From Bacteroidota bacterium (GTDB taxonomy: Bacteria > Bacteroidota > Bacteroidia > Flavobacteriales > Flavobacteriaceae), in NCBI GenBank assembly GCA_947488545.1, contig CANKZE010000002.1:1-64000 (forward strand): a DNA stretch of 64,000 nt. The letters are read 5' to 3'. This document shows, in pieces, positions 53,101 through 61,996 of this stretch. A program made the position numbers and the translations under genes. The notes under the pieces are model-generated. The model had not been told where the DNA came from and made no database searches. It saw nothing but the letters and a program-made list of their open reading frames with translations. How positions within the stretch are numbered: the stretch's first letter is position 1; every line of letters starts with the position of its first letter.

Positions 53101-56100
53101 ATACAAACATTTAAAGTTCCTGAAATAGTTGGTAAAGGATTTACGGTTATAGTAACTTTAGTAGAAATTGCTTGAGGACAAACACCATTCTTAACAACTG
53201 CTTGATAATACATAGTTGAACTTAATGCACCTAAAGTCAAAGTACTTGTTGTAGCTCCACTAATATCAGTCCAAGGTCCATTTACTAATGATGAGGATTG
53301 CCACTGAATAGTTCCTAAATTACCCGATAGGATTAAAGTACTTGGAGTATTGCCTAAACAAATCGTTTGATTAGAACTTGCAGTTCCAGGTACAGTTGAT
53401 GGAATGACAGTAATTGTAACAATATTTGAAATAACTGGAGGACAAACACCATTTGTAATTACCGCCTGATAATAACGCGTCGATGTTAATGTTCCCATTT
53501 GAGCACTTGTTAATGTAGGACCATTAGCCCCCCCGATAACTGTCCAACCAGTTGTTCCATCATTTGAAAACCTCCATTGTATTGAACCTGTATTTCCTGT
53601 AATTGAAAGTGGATTAGGAGAAGTTCCAAAACAAATAGTTTGATCCGCGCTCGCTGATCCAGCAACCGACGGCTGTATTACAGTAATAGTAACTTTAGAT
53701 GATGTAGCTGATGGACAAGTGCCACTTGTAACAACAGCTTGATAATACATATTTGTATTTAAAGCTCCTAAAACTAAAGTCGAACTTGTTTCACCTACAA
53801 TATCAGTAAATGAAGTATTATTTGTTGATGACTGCCATTGAATTGTTCCTATATTTCCTGAAAGTGTTAATGAACTTGGCGTACCACCTGTACATATTGA
53901 TTGATTTATACTTGCTGTTCCACCAAAGGAAGCAGGATTTACAGTAATTGTTACCATATTTGAAATAACTGCAGGACAAACCCCATTTGTGACAACTGCT
54001 TGATAGTATCGTGTTGCTGTTAAGGGTCCTAAACTCAATGTACTACTTGTTGCCCCAGTAATATCAGTCCAAGGCCCATTTACAAAAGATGAAGATTGCC
54101 ATTGAATTGAACCTATAAATCCAGTTAATGTTAATGCTGCTGGAGTACTCCCAGAACAAATTGTTTGGTTAGCACTTGCAGTTCCAGCAACTGAAGATGG
54201 AAATATTGTAAAAGATTTATCAAGAGCTTGTGTTGTTCCACATTCGTTAGTTACTACCAATGAAACTGTATAGGTTCCAGGTGTAGAATACGAAATATTG
54301 GTAGGGTTTATTGCTGTTGAGGAAGAGGGCGTTCCACCGGGGAAGGACCAAAGATAAGTTGGGTTATTTGTTATTATATCTGAACAACTATTTATTATCG
54401 CAGTAGGACTTATTGAACCGGTCAAACAATAATTAGGAATTGTATTTATTGAAGCCGTGGGTGGTTTTTTAACAATCACCGTTTGTGTTAATGAAGTTGC
54501 TGGACCGCAAGTATTTCCTGAAATTGTAACTCTAATTGTATATGTCCCGGGTGTTACAAAATTAAAAGAAGGGTTTTGTGAGGCTGCTGTGGTATTATTA
54601 GTAAAATTCCAGACAGCTGGAGTAGATCCACAGTAACCATTAGCATAGGTAACATTCCATGCATAAGTTAAAGTACTACAATTATTAGCTAAGTTAGAAG
54701 TATCGGTAGCAGTTACGGCTACTGGTGTACAACCTGAAGTTGAGTTTAATGTGAATTGTGGTGAAATTGGTGATTCAATACATATAGTCTTTGAAATACT
54801 TCGAATGTCACATGAATTTCCAATATATAAAGTAATTGTATAATTTCCGGGTGTATTAAAATTAATCGATGGATTCATTACTCCATTTGACCAAAAATCA
54901 ATATCATTACTAACACCACCATTACTACCCAAACCTGTTGCAGTCCATCCGGTGGATGGAGAAATTGTCCAATAAAAAGGTGAAGAGGAATTACATCCAC
55001 TTGAAGAGACAATTACACCTGTATTAGATGAATTTAATAAATTAACTGAAGTATTTACGCAACTTCTATTTAATATTGTAAAATTTGGTGTAGGAGGTTC
55101 GTTAATAATTATTGGACCAACAGTTGTAAATGCAGGAGGAAAACATGGATTTGTTGTTGTCATAGAGGCAACAAAAGAATTTGGGGAATTTCCAGCACCT
55201 GTTGGTGTATTTCCACAAGAAGAAAAGGTATATGTATGTGTTATTGAAGTGGGAACATTTGGATGTATGTAGGTTACTGATTGTCCATCTCCAAAATTAA
55301 TAATATATTGAGTACCAGGAGTATTATTTGAAGTATTATCTATCGGATATGTAATAGTTTTTGGTGCACAACCTGATAAATTTCCTGGATTTCCTAATGA
55401 TCCAGAAGGAGTATTTCCAACAAATATTTGGTATGTAGTACTACTTGTACAACCTTGAATGGTAGTTAAAGATATAGTTAAAGTGTAAAATCCTTGAATA
55501 TAGGGGTGATTAATATTTGAAGTAAAGCTTGTAGTCGTTGTATTGGCAGTTCCATCTCCCCAATTTATAGTATATGATGCAACTTGACTTTGATTTAATG
55601 TTTGATTAACTACATTTATTGCTGCGGATGCAGCTGTCGTACATCTTGTGAAAAATAGTAAATTTTGAAAAGTTGTTTGTGTAGTAGTTCCAAAAGGACC
55701 CAAAACAGGAATTATATTTGAATAAACTGTAACAACTGTTATTGATGATGTTGCTGAACAACCAGATGGATTTGTAACAGTAACAGTGTAATCACCTGAT
55801 GTTGTTGCTGTATAGGTTGAATTTGTTTCAGATGGAATGACTGCACCATTTTTTTTCCAAACATAAGTCAAACCTGTTCCGGAATTTGCAGTAAGTAATA
55901 CTGAACCTCCAGAACAAAATGAAACCGGAGTTGAAGTTGAAATAGTTGCACTTGGCAATCCATTAACAGTAATGTTTTTGGTATCATTACAACCATTAGA
56001 GTCAACATAAGTAATTACAGAATTTCCAGGACTAATTCCCGTAATTAATCCACTAGAATTTACTGTAATATTACTCGTTGAAGAAGTCCAAGGATTTGCA

Positions 56101-56633
56101 ACAGCAGCAGTTCCACTTCCAGTTAATTGTATCGTAGATCCTACACATAAATTGGAAGAACCTAAAATTGTTGGTAAACTATTAACATTTCCTGTAATAT
56201 TAAAATTTCCATTTTCAGATCCAGATGAAATCGTAACGGCTCCATTGTGTGAACCAGAACTGGCATTTGCCCCAATTCTTATACTAATAGTTGTTGAACT
56301 AACATTCCCAGAACCATCAATTGCTAACGATAATGTACTCGACCATGTAGTACCATTCAAAGAAATTTCATAACCCGAAGGGACAGAAATACTGATATCA
56401 TTACTCAATCCACTTCCACTTACTGTAAATGTTTGCTGCTGAGATGCAGTTCCAAAACAAGTGGAAAACGAATTTATATTACTAGAATTGACATTAATTA
56501 TTGGAACTACACTTTTTTCAGAATATACATTTTCTGAAAAATTAATTGAAATAATATCGTTTTTACTACTCGCAGAAATAACATTTACAAATAATAAAAA
56601 ATAAAAGAATAAAATTTTGAAACTATTTCTCAT
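47181..56633 (-). CDS. Giant SprB-like repetitive adhesin, T9SS type B sorting domain (3150 aa)
   Basis: Signal peptide; arrays of Big_2-like, Ig-like and SprB-type repeats; C-terminal VPNAFTPANHDGINDNFKPEYNCMKELEMRVYDTWGSLLY. Confidence 0.9.
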   Translation of the reverse strand: MRNSFKILFFYFLLFVNVISASSKNDIISINFSENVYSEKSVVPIINVNSSNINSFSTCFGTASQQQTFTVSGSGLSNDISISVPSGYEISLNGTTWSSTLSLAIDGSGNVSSTTISIRIGANASSGSHNGAVTISSGSENGNFNITGNVNSLPTILGSSNLCVGSTIQLTGSGTAAVANPWTSSTSNITVNSSGLITGISPGNSVITYVDSNGCNDTKNITVNGLPSATISTSTPVSFCSGGSVLLTANSGTGLTYVWKKNGAVIPSETNSTYTATTSGDYTVTVTNPSGCSATSSITVVTVYSNIIPVLGPFGTTTQTTFQNLLFFTRCTTAASAAINVVNQTLNQSQVASYTINWGDGTANTTTTSFTSNINHPYIQGFYTLTISLTTIQGCTSSTTYQIFVGNTPSGSLGNPGNLSGCAPKTITYPIDNTSNNTPGTQYIINFGDGQSVTYIHPNVPTSITHTYTFSSCGNTPTGAGNSPNSFVASMTTTNPCFPPAFTTVGPIIINEPPTPNFTILNRSCVNTSVNLLNSSNTGVIVSSSGCNSSSPFYWTISPSTGWTATGLGSNGGVSNDIDFWSNGVMNPSINFNTPGNYTITLYIGNSCDIRSISKTICIESPISPQFTLNSTSGCTPVAVTATDTSNLANNCSTLTYAWNVTYANGYCGSTPAVWNFTNNTTAASQNPSFNFVTPGTYTIRVTISGNTCGPATSLTQTVIVKKPPTASINTIPNYCLTGSISPTAIINSCSDIITNNPTYLWSFPGGTPSSSTAINPTNISYSTPGTYTVSLVVTNECGTTQALDKSFTIFPSSVAGTASANQTICSGSTPAALTLTGFIGSIQWQSSSFVNGPWTDITGATSSTLSLGPLTATRYYQAVVTNGVCPAVISNMVTITVNPASFGGTASINQSICTGGTPSSLTLSGNIGTIQWQSSTNNTSFTDIVGETSSTLVLGALNTNMYYQAVVTSGTCPSATSSKVTITVIQPSVAGSASADQTICFGTSPNPLSITGNTGSIQWRFSNDGTTGWTVIGGANGPTLTSAQMGTLTSTRYYQAVITNGVCPPVISNIVTITVIPSTVPGTASSNQTICLGNTPSTLILSGNLGTIQWQSSSLVNGPWTDISGATTSTLTLGALSSTMYYQAVVKNGVCPQAISTKVTITVNPLPTISGTLNVCIGTTTQLTGSPTAATLNPWGSSDTSIATVSNSGLVTGISPGTATITYTNSNGCQRTAIITVNPLPTISGTLFVCKGSTTQLTGSGTPATTSAWVSSVPTIATINSTTGLVSAVNTGTTIITYTNSNGCKINATVTVNPLGQVNSNANQSLCDGGIVNVSFTTNNVPGTTVYDWTSTQTPNIGLPAIGSGNISFTASNIGSGIATSTVVVTPTYTNGGVGCPGPTSQFTISVYPPPTISVHPTPTQDICVGGTVPAFNVAYINGYGNPDYQWFYNTSPTTTGATIISGAINPTYTPPLFLATGTYYYFARVCLNGLGCGCVFSNIAQVNVYGDPNATITPSTQTICQNTPPTPIVVTASAGIPSGVYTYQWYSNVAPNTIGGIPLVPAVTTSTFIPPTSTVQTNYYYCIISNGLNCNYTTPVVQVVTVAAPITHLQPTPTQTVCLNGTPTTLSVAFINGTGTPTYQWYSNTVNVLTGNAIAGATSLSYVPPTSATGTLYYYCIATYNSGGCTTATSNIAQVIVNPIQTITTQPLASQDICRGGTIAPLTVAYTDGVGTATYQWYSNTTNANTGGTSISGANGSSYTPPVFNTPVDYYYYAMVSLSGSGCGSVASATALVHVVADPTVTITPSSQTICQGTTPTNLVVTPSGGVGTFSYQWYSNTTNNTTTGTLISGANSPTFTPPNSVVEFKYYYCIITQTGLGCSVTSSASEVIIVAVPTISNQPLANQTICQNVPSTPLSVTVINGTGIPTYQWYSNTINSIVGGTAIAGATNATYSSTNINDTKYYYCIIQYSAGGCGTLTTNISTVIVNSIAFISNKTVTICSDASFNINPSGSVLPEIVPTGTQYRWFVNPTPNSLVSGFSDMIVPQSNITQTLTNNGAIPYDVVYNVTPITGSCQGLPFTITVTVNPKVKPNETINNVICNSNPPFCNGSILLAPTGGSPFNYQWSVPGATPTQTNLCSGNYWVDITDSYSCTYRFNYTVTVPPPMISVPAVNPINNTNCDIATGCNGIIQVAVSGGTPFASTTNPYQYQWFQVTSSGNVPINTSLAQGNISILQNICGGTYYLVVTDSVNCQKQFGPYTITDPAPLVITSTLSNYNGFQVSCNGGNNGSIGINVTGGNGPINVILNPLGPNTITLPNPANFTGLSAGNYTVVIRDLVSNCPDIIRNIVLTAPPALQATVTQTAAILCNGNFATYQAVVTGGIPFTTGSQYQYLWTPSNEITSSATNLPAGAYNVLVTDANGCTFNGSGVITQPSLLVATANITTPIRCFGGTATVTVTATGGVPNTTSGSPVYSGTGVFTVSAGVNVFTVTDFNGCQKSITINVTEPPLLQVTAVVTTPISCFGGNATVTVSAIGGVQNYTGTGTFSVPAGNNIPFTVTDANGCSNTVLLNITQPTLLVASATVTSPILCNGGTGVITISGTGGTPYATGPLYSGTGPITVSAGSGTYTISDANGCSASVPFTITQPTPVIATATIISPILCKGGTAIISVGATGGVPGSGYVGTGNYTVYAGTHTYFVRDSNGCISNTVTIVVTEPPLLVASSAVTSPVLCNGGTAVVTVTAIGGTPLYTINAGDYGNYTVTAGLHLYTVIDANGCRSSTSITVTQPGPLAFTIKSATNPNCFPNRLYNNGSICISITGGTNPFPVGPGWVRSTNISTPNDWCLNGLSAGTYTIAIADVNNCPANTRTLTLTRPTPITGFITSNLNVNCPIKNVSQTNYIFASGGIPGYVYNWSGGVPCAGPPNPQCMTTDVNGNYFVDVNDQEGITFGCIPVQFPVVVNLPVIGNPLMNISSSAMTICGVYSINDPISFTNVSTGNFTSIEWFVDGVSLAGANSVSHTFTTIGDHNITLVVNYTIGGVTCTYSITQTIAVTRGYDMIVPNAFTPANHDGINDNFKPEYNCMKELEMRVYDTWGSLLYVESGPTLKGWDGTINGHESENGNYIIVVRATTLFGAIVDYNGPFTLIK
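48240..49345 (-). repeat. SprB-type repeat array inside the adhesin gene
   Basis: Repeated (I)TxPxLLxAxAxVTxPIxCxGGxxxVTVxxxGG...YTVxDANGC units. Confidence 0.8.
50640..52430 (-). repeat. Ig-like repeat array (YQWYSNT type) inside the adhesin gene
   Basis: Repeated QxICxGxxPxxLxVxxxxGxGxPTYQWYSNTxNxxxGGxxIxGAxxxxYxPP...YYYCIxxxxxxGC units. Confidence 0.8.
53150..54240 (-). repeat. Ig-like repeat array (IQWQSS...YYQAVVTNGVCP type) inside the adhesin gene
   Basis: Repeated SxAGTASxNQTICxGxxPxxLxLxGxxGxIQWQSS...YYQAVVTNGVCPxxISNxVTITV units. Confidence 0.82.
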
Positions 56634-56983
56634 AAATAATATTGTTAACAGCTAATTGCCGAATTTTAATTTAACAAAATATCAACTACAATAATAATCA
56701 ACGTGAATTATTGTAATTTAATATTAAAGTCATAAAAATGTTAACAAAAATATAAAAAAAAAGCGAGATTTTCTAGCGAATTATTTAACGTATCTATTTG
56801 ATTATTAAACGTATTGAAAAACATAAAATAATTAATGTCAATTTTTAATATACAGAGTATTTTTTTAATATGTTGAGAAGTGTTTTATTTATTAAGAGTG
56901 ATTTAATTCACTGACTAAAACAACAAGATTATGGGTTTGGAATGCTTATAAAATAGATTGAAATTTTGAGGTGATTTCAATTA

Positions 56984-57375
56984 TTAAATCCAATGGCTAT
57001 GAGTTCCCATAACTATTAAATCGGCATTATAATAAATGATGTTTCCATAATTTGATCGTCAAACTCTCCATCTTTAACAATTGTTTCAACATTGGAATCA
57101 CCCAAATGTTTTTTAACCTTATCCAGATATTTATTAGCAGATTTAGAAAGTAACTCAGCGTTCAATTGATAATTTTCTAGTGCTTCAAAACCTGAAAAAC
57201 CCATAATTGGATCATAATTTACGGAAGTGTAAATTATTGGAGTTGATAAAATATGAACCAACAAACAGTCGGCACCCAAAGCATTTGCAATAGAATAACC
57301 CACTTCTGCTACTTTTTGAGCTGTTGGATTATAATCCAAAGCAATAAGAACTTTTTTGAATATTATATTTTTCAT
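56984..57375 (-). pseudogene. Universal stress protein (UspA family), frameshifted and C-terminally truncated
   Basis: 57016..57375 encodes KVLIALDYNPTAQKVAEVGYSIANALGADCLLVHI...DGEFDDQIMETSF then IIMPI*; another frame continues YYNADLIVMGTHSHWI* (stop 56984-56986). Confidence 0.8.
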
Positions 57376-57638
57376 TTGGCAATTAATTAAGCAATAGTCA
57401 AAATTGTATAATATTAGAAAAGAACTTATTACATAACTATTATCTTAACTTATATAATTCATAGGTTAAATAATTGTACTTTGTTTAACCTTGATTTATT
57501 AAATTCAACTTAAAAAAAAGTAACCTACTATATTTTTTAGTATTTTTATCTAAATAATTATTATTACAAACGAATTAAGAAGTTAAGCAATCGATTATAA
57601 AATCCAACTGCTTTATTATTAATTTTACCCTACTATTT

Positions 57639-58673
57639 GTGAGAGTATTTTTACTTTTTATTGGATTATTTTTCTGGCTAATTTTATTAGGGTTCTTTCA
57701 TGTGTTTTTCAATGAATTTTTCTATTTCATTTGTTTTGTATTTCTTGGTTGGATAATTACAAGATTCTTCGAAAAAAACAAGCTCAAAACTCTCTTTAAT
57801 AGTTTATTTGCCTCAGCATTGTTGTTTATTTTATTTTCTATTTTTTCAAATAATGGTTCATTAATTGACCCAATAATTGAGAAAAAGAAAGGAATTGTAA
57901 AAATATTTGAACCGAAAGAAATAATTGAAGTATCTGCAAAAAATAAAACAGATTACATTGTTGAAAAAGATATTAAATGGTATGATTTTTATGCCAACAT
58001 TTATGATGTAAAATACAATACTCGTTTTTTGTCTTTTTTAGAAACCAAGCAGAACCACAAAAAAGTAGAATATAATTTTAGAGTTACTACACCAAATCCG
58101 ATTGAATATTACAATAAGTTATATTTGAATTTAGTTGAATTTGATAATAATAAAATTGATTCCATTGCAACATTATTTGTAATAGAATCAAAAAATAAAA
58201 AACTAAATCAATTGCAAACTGCTGAAATGGTTACTACTTTTATTCAAGAAATTCCTTATGTTCTAGTACATCAAAATACTTGTAAACAAATTTTAGGATA
58301 TGAATCTGCTGATTCCAATATAGTAAAATACCACAATGAAAAAAAACCATGTTTGGCTAATATTCCTGGCGGTGTGCAGTCGCCCTATGAGTTTTTACAC
58401 AATTTAAAAGGGGATTGTGATACTCGAAGTTTATTGGCTTTTGCTATTCTAAGTAAATTAAATATATCATCTTCAATTTGGGTCAGCAAAGCTTATGGAC
58501 ACTGTGTTTTAGGAGTTGGCTTACCTGTTGGAAATGGAATTTATAAAACAATAGAAGGTTTAAACCATTACGGTGTAGAACTTACCAATAAAGGATTTAG
58601 ATTGGGAATGATTTCACCTCATCAACGCGATATTTCAAATTGGGATATTGCCTTATATTCAAATAATTTTTAA
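57639..58673 (+). CDS. Membrane-anchored transglutaminase-like protein (possible GTG start)
   Basis: N-terminal hydrophobic segments, then Cys/His-containing NLKGDCDTRSLLAFAILSKLNISSSIWVSKAYGHCVLGVGL resembling transglutaminase-core C/H motifs. Confidence 0.6.
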   Translation: MRVFLLFIGLFFWLILLGFFHVFFNEFFYFICFVFLGWIITRFFEKNKLKTLFNSLFASALLFILFSIFSNNGSLIDPIIEKKKGIVKIFEPKEIIEVSAKNKTDYIVEKDIKWYDFYANIYDVKYNTRFLSFLETKQNHKKVEYNFRVTTPNPIEYYNKLYLNLVEFDNNKIDSIATLFVIESKNKKLNQLQTAEMVTTFIQEIPYVLVHQNTCKQILGYESADSNIVKYHNEKKPCLANIPGGVQSPYEFLHNLKGDCDTRSLLAFAILSKLNISSSIWVSKAYGHCVLGVGLPVGNGIYKTIEGLNHYGVELTNKGFRLGMISPHQRDISNWDIALYSNNF

Positions 58674-58683
58674 TTTTTTAACT

Positions 58684-59190
58684 ATGAAAACAATTAGTAT
58701 TATTCAATTTTTATTGGCCTTTGGAATAGGTATCAGTTCTTTATTTGTATTGTACCGAATTATTCGATATTTTATGATGAAAATTTATAAAATAGAAAAA
58801 AACAATACCGCTTTTGCCATTTTCCAAGTAGGAATTATTATTTCAGGATCATTTATTTTATCTTCAATTATTAGCCCTGCCTTAAATGCAACCCGCTTTC
58901 TAAATCAAGACAACACCTATACTTTAGAATCGCTATTGAATACCTACGGTTACATCACCATGTTTGTATTTATTGGTTTTTTCTGTGCAATTTTAGTAAT
59001 TTCATCCGGTTTATTCGTTTTATTTAAACTAACCGATATCAACGAAGGTGAGGAAATAAAAAACAACAATATTGCGGTTGCAATAATCACGGCTGCAATC
59101 ATTGTGGGGCTTTCAATTATTGTTGACGAATATGTGGGAATTTTATGTGAAACACTTATCCCTTATCCACAAATACCAACATTTATATAA
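58684..59190 (+). CDS. DUF350-like membrane protein
   Basis: Several TM helices; start MKTISIIQ (58684) is 10 nt after the previous stop. Confidence 0.6.
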   Translation: MKTISIIQFLLAFGIGISSLFVLYRIIRYFMMKIYKIEKNNTAFAIFQVGIIISGSFILSSIISPALNATRFLNQDNTYTLESLLNTYGYITMFVFIGFFCAILVISSGLFVLFKLTDINEGEEIKNNNIAVAIITAAIIVGLSIIVDEYVGILCETLIPYPQIPTFI

Positions 59191-59192
59191 TT

Positions 59193-59735
59193 ATGGAAAA
59201 TAAAAAAATAATAGATTCCGAAACTACTATCACCGAGTTAATGATTCCTTCTTATGCTAATTTTGGGGGGAAAGTTCATGGTGGAATTCTACTTTCATTA
59301 ATGGATAAAGTTGCCTATGTTACTGCTACTAAACATTGTTCTACCTATTGTGTTACCGTAGCAGTTGATGGTGTTGAATTTCTAAATCCTGTTGAAGTTG
59401 GTGAATTGGTTTCGCTAAAAGCATCGGTAAATTACGTGGGGAACACTTCATTAATTATTGGAATTCGGGTGGAATCTATGAATCCTATTTCAGGAAAAAT
59501 AAACCATACCAATTCTTGCTATTTTACTATGGCGGCAAAAGATGATTCTGGAAATCTTACAAAAGTCCCTGGTTTAATTATAGAAAATGAGGAACAGCTT
59601 CGTAGATTTTGCGAAGGCATGGAACTAAAAAAATTATCCAAACGAAAAAGAGCGATGTTAAAATCGAATTTAATCGAGCATTCTATCGATGAATTAAAAG
59701 TAATTTGCAAAGATGAAAATTGTGTGATTATTTAA
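59193..59735 (+). CDS. Acyl-CoA thioesterase (hotdog fold)
   Basis: ANFGGKVHGGILLSLMDKVAYVTATKHC...VAVDGVEFLNPVEVGELV. Confidence 0.9.
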   Translation: MENKKIIDSETTITELMIPSYANFGGKVHGGILLSLMDKVAYVTATKHCSTYCVTVAVDGVEFLNPVEVGELVSLKASVNYVGNTSLIIGIRVESMNPISGKINHTNSCYFTMAAKDDSGNLTKVPGLIIENEEQLRRFCEGMELKKLSKRKRAMLKSNLIEHSIDELKVICKDENCVII

Positions 59736-60970
59736 TCTTTTGAAAGATCATCAAACCTAGATTTCATCGTTGGATTATCCTGTGTTAATTTTTTGATGCT
59801 CAACTCATTGGCTTTATTATTAGCCAATCGAAGGTTGTTCTCAGAAGACAATAATGCTGCTTTTGTTTTCTCTAATTCTTTAATTGTTTTGTCAATGCCT
59901 GAAATTGCCTCGGAAAATCTTCGAGTTGCTAATTCATAATTTTTAGAAAATGCATCTTTAAAATTATTCATTTTTTCTTCAAAATTAGTGATGTCAACAT
60001 TTTGACTTTTCACCAATGCCAGTTCGGCTTTAAATTGAAGTGAATTTAGGGCCGCATTTCGAAGTAATGTTATTATTGGAATAAAAAACTGTGGACGAAT
60101 TACATACATTTTTGGGAATCGATGTGACATGTCAACAATACCGGTGTTGTACAATTCATTTTCAGATTCTAACATAGAAACTAAAACGGCATATTCACAT
60201 TTTTTTTCATCTCTATCTTTGTTTAATTCGGCTAAAAAATCTTCATTTTTCTTTTTAGTAGCAGTTTCATCACCTTCATTTTTCATTTCAAACATGATGG
60301 AAATAAATTCGATTTTATCATCATCATAATCTCTATAAATAAAATCACCTTTACTACCCGATGAAGAATCGTTGTCTTTTTCAAAATAAGCATTTTTAAA
60401 AGCGGAGGCTCTTAACCTGTTAAATTCTGTTTCACAATGCTGTTCTAGGGTTTCACCAAGCATTTTATTTGAAAGCTTCACTTTCATGTCTTTTCTAAAA
60501 GCGATTTCTTCATCTTTCATTTTGATGATGTCTTCCATCGTTTTTAAATCGTTTGAAAAACGTTCCATTAAGGATTTCTCCAATAATTGTGTTTCGGTGT
60601 CTTTAATTTTCAATTGATTGGTTAAATCATCGCGTTCTTTTTCAATTTTTTGAACTGCTTCATTTACAGAAAGTTGTTTTTGAAGTTCTGCATTTTCCAA
60701 TTTTGATTTAATATCAGCAATTTCTGCCACTTTTGCAGCTATCTTTTCAGTAAGCTCCATATCTTTTTTAGTTAAATTATCCTGAAGTACATTTTTAAGA
60801 TTGGCTTCAGCTAATTTAACAGCATTTTCTTTTTCAATTTCAGCTAGCTTTAATCGTTTTTCCAATTCTTCTTCAAACTGATGGTCGCGAACTTGTTTTA
60901 AAATATCAGCATATCCGGCTTCATCAACTTTAAATGCTTTGTTACACTTAGGACAAATAATTTCGTTCAT
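59732..60970 (-). CDS. DUF2130 domain-containing coiled-coil protein
   Basis: N-terminal ICPKCNKAFKVDEAGYADILKQVRDHQFEEEL; MLGETLEQHCETEFNRLRASAFKNAYFEKDND; SGSKGDFIYRDYD. Confidence 0.88.
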   Translation of the reverse strand: MNEIICPKCNKAFKVDEAGYADILKQVRDHQFEEELEKRLKLAEIEKENAVKLAEANLKNVLQDNLTKKDMELTEKIAAKVAEIADIKSKLENAELQKQLSVNEAVQKIEKERDDLTNQLKIKDTETQLLEKSLMERFSNDLKTMEDIIKMKDEEIAFRKDMKVKLSNKMLGETLEQHCETEFNRLRASAFKNAYFEKDNDSSSGSKGDFIYRDYDDDKIEFISIMFEMKNEGDETATKKKNEDFLAELNKDRDEKKCEYAVLVSMLESENELYNTGIVDMSHRFPKMYVIRPQFFIPIITLLRNAALNSLQFKAELALVKSQNVDITNFEEKMNNFKDAFSKNYELATRRFSEAISGIDKTIKELEKTKAALLSSENNLRLANNKANELSIKKLTQDNPTMKSRFDDLSKD

Positions 60971-61153
60971 AATAAAAAATATAATTGGATTAAATCTAAT
61001 TTTAATATTGTAGCGTACTAAAATACAAAATATAGTTCAATAAATAATGTGGGGATAAAATTAAATAAGGACAAATAAATTATACAAATTTTATGTATTG
61101 AATATAATTTAAATAATAAAAGAATTAAAAATCTTAATAAATAAAAATAATTA

Positions 61154-61960
61154 TTACCACTTTAATTGTATTCCAAAATACAATGAATAATAAAATTTAG
61201 ATATAGGCACAACTCTATAATTATCATAAGTGCCATCATAATGTATCACAAAGCTTGAATTTTTGGTCATCTTTACATTTGTATTCAAATCAAAAAAGCA
61301 TCTTAAATTCGTAAAATTGGAATTAATTGGTAGCTGAAAATAAGAAACGCCTGAAATATCTATATTGTCATTAATCTTGTAGGCACCCTTCCAATAATGA
61401 TTTAGTCGGAAAATATTTCTGCCAATAAAATTTGGAAATAAACTACTATCGATGTCTTTTACACCACTATAATTCCATTGCTCCATTTCGTAAAAAACAC
61501 CTGTTCCGGTATATAAATCAAGATCTTTTTTTTCGAAAATTTTAATTCTAATATTTGATCCCAATAGTTTTCTATATTCCATTCCTAAAGTTCCATTCCA
61601 CTGGTACTGTAAGTAGGTTTCATTACTGATTTTCCTTTTATCGTTATCACGAAATCTAATTTGAGCATATCCCTCATTCTGAATTATTTCATTACCATTC
61701 ATTGTTAAATTATAATTTAACAATCCAATAAACATATAATTGTTTTTTAATAAATTTTCAATTTCAATATTCGAAGAAATATCTAACAAATTTAGTTTGT
61801 TTTTATCTGAACTTAATGATAAATTAGTTGAATACATCCATTTTTTATTGCTCTCATTTTCAGAACCTTCTCTATCAATATTCAATACTTGAGCATGTAA
61901 ATTAGTAGGTGAAAAATAAATTGTGAAAATTAATAATATCGATAAAAATTTGTTTTTCAT
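61154..61960 (-). CDS. DUF481-like outer-membrane beta-barrel protein
   Basis: Signal peptide; alternating beta pattern (NETYLQYQWNGTLGMEYRKLLGSNIRIK...DLYTGTGVFYEMEQW). Confidence 0.65.
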   Translation of the reverse strand: MKNKFLSILLIFTIYFSPTNLHAQVLNIDREGSENESNKKWMYSTNLSLSSDKNKLNLLDISSNIEIENLLKNNYMFIGLLNYNLTMNGNEIIQNEGYAQIRFRDNDKRKISNETYLQYQWNGTLGMEYRKLLGSNIRIKIFEKKDLDLYTGTGVFYEMEQWNYSGVKDIDSSLFPNFIGRNIFRLNHYWKGAYKINDNIDISGVSYFQLPINSNFTNLRCFFDLNTNVKMTKNSSFVIHYDGTYDNYRVVPISKFYYSLYFGIQLKW

Positions 61961-61996
61961 AAGAGGGATTATAGCGTTTAAATTGAGTCTGTTTCC

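Noticed and set aside
47181-56633. Repeat-rich DNA as CRISPR or satellite
   Set aside because: Repeats are in one long open reading frame and follow protein domain (Ig/SprB) periodicity.
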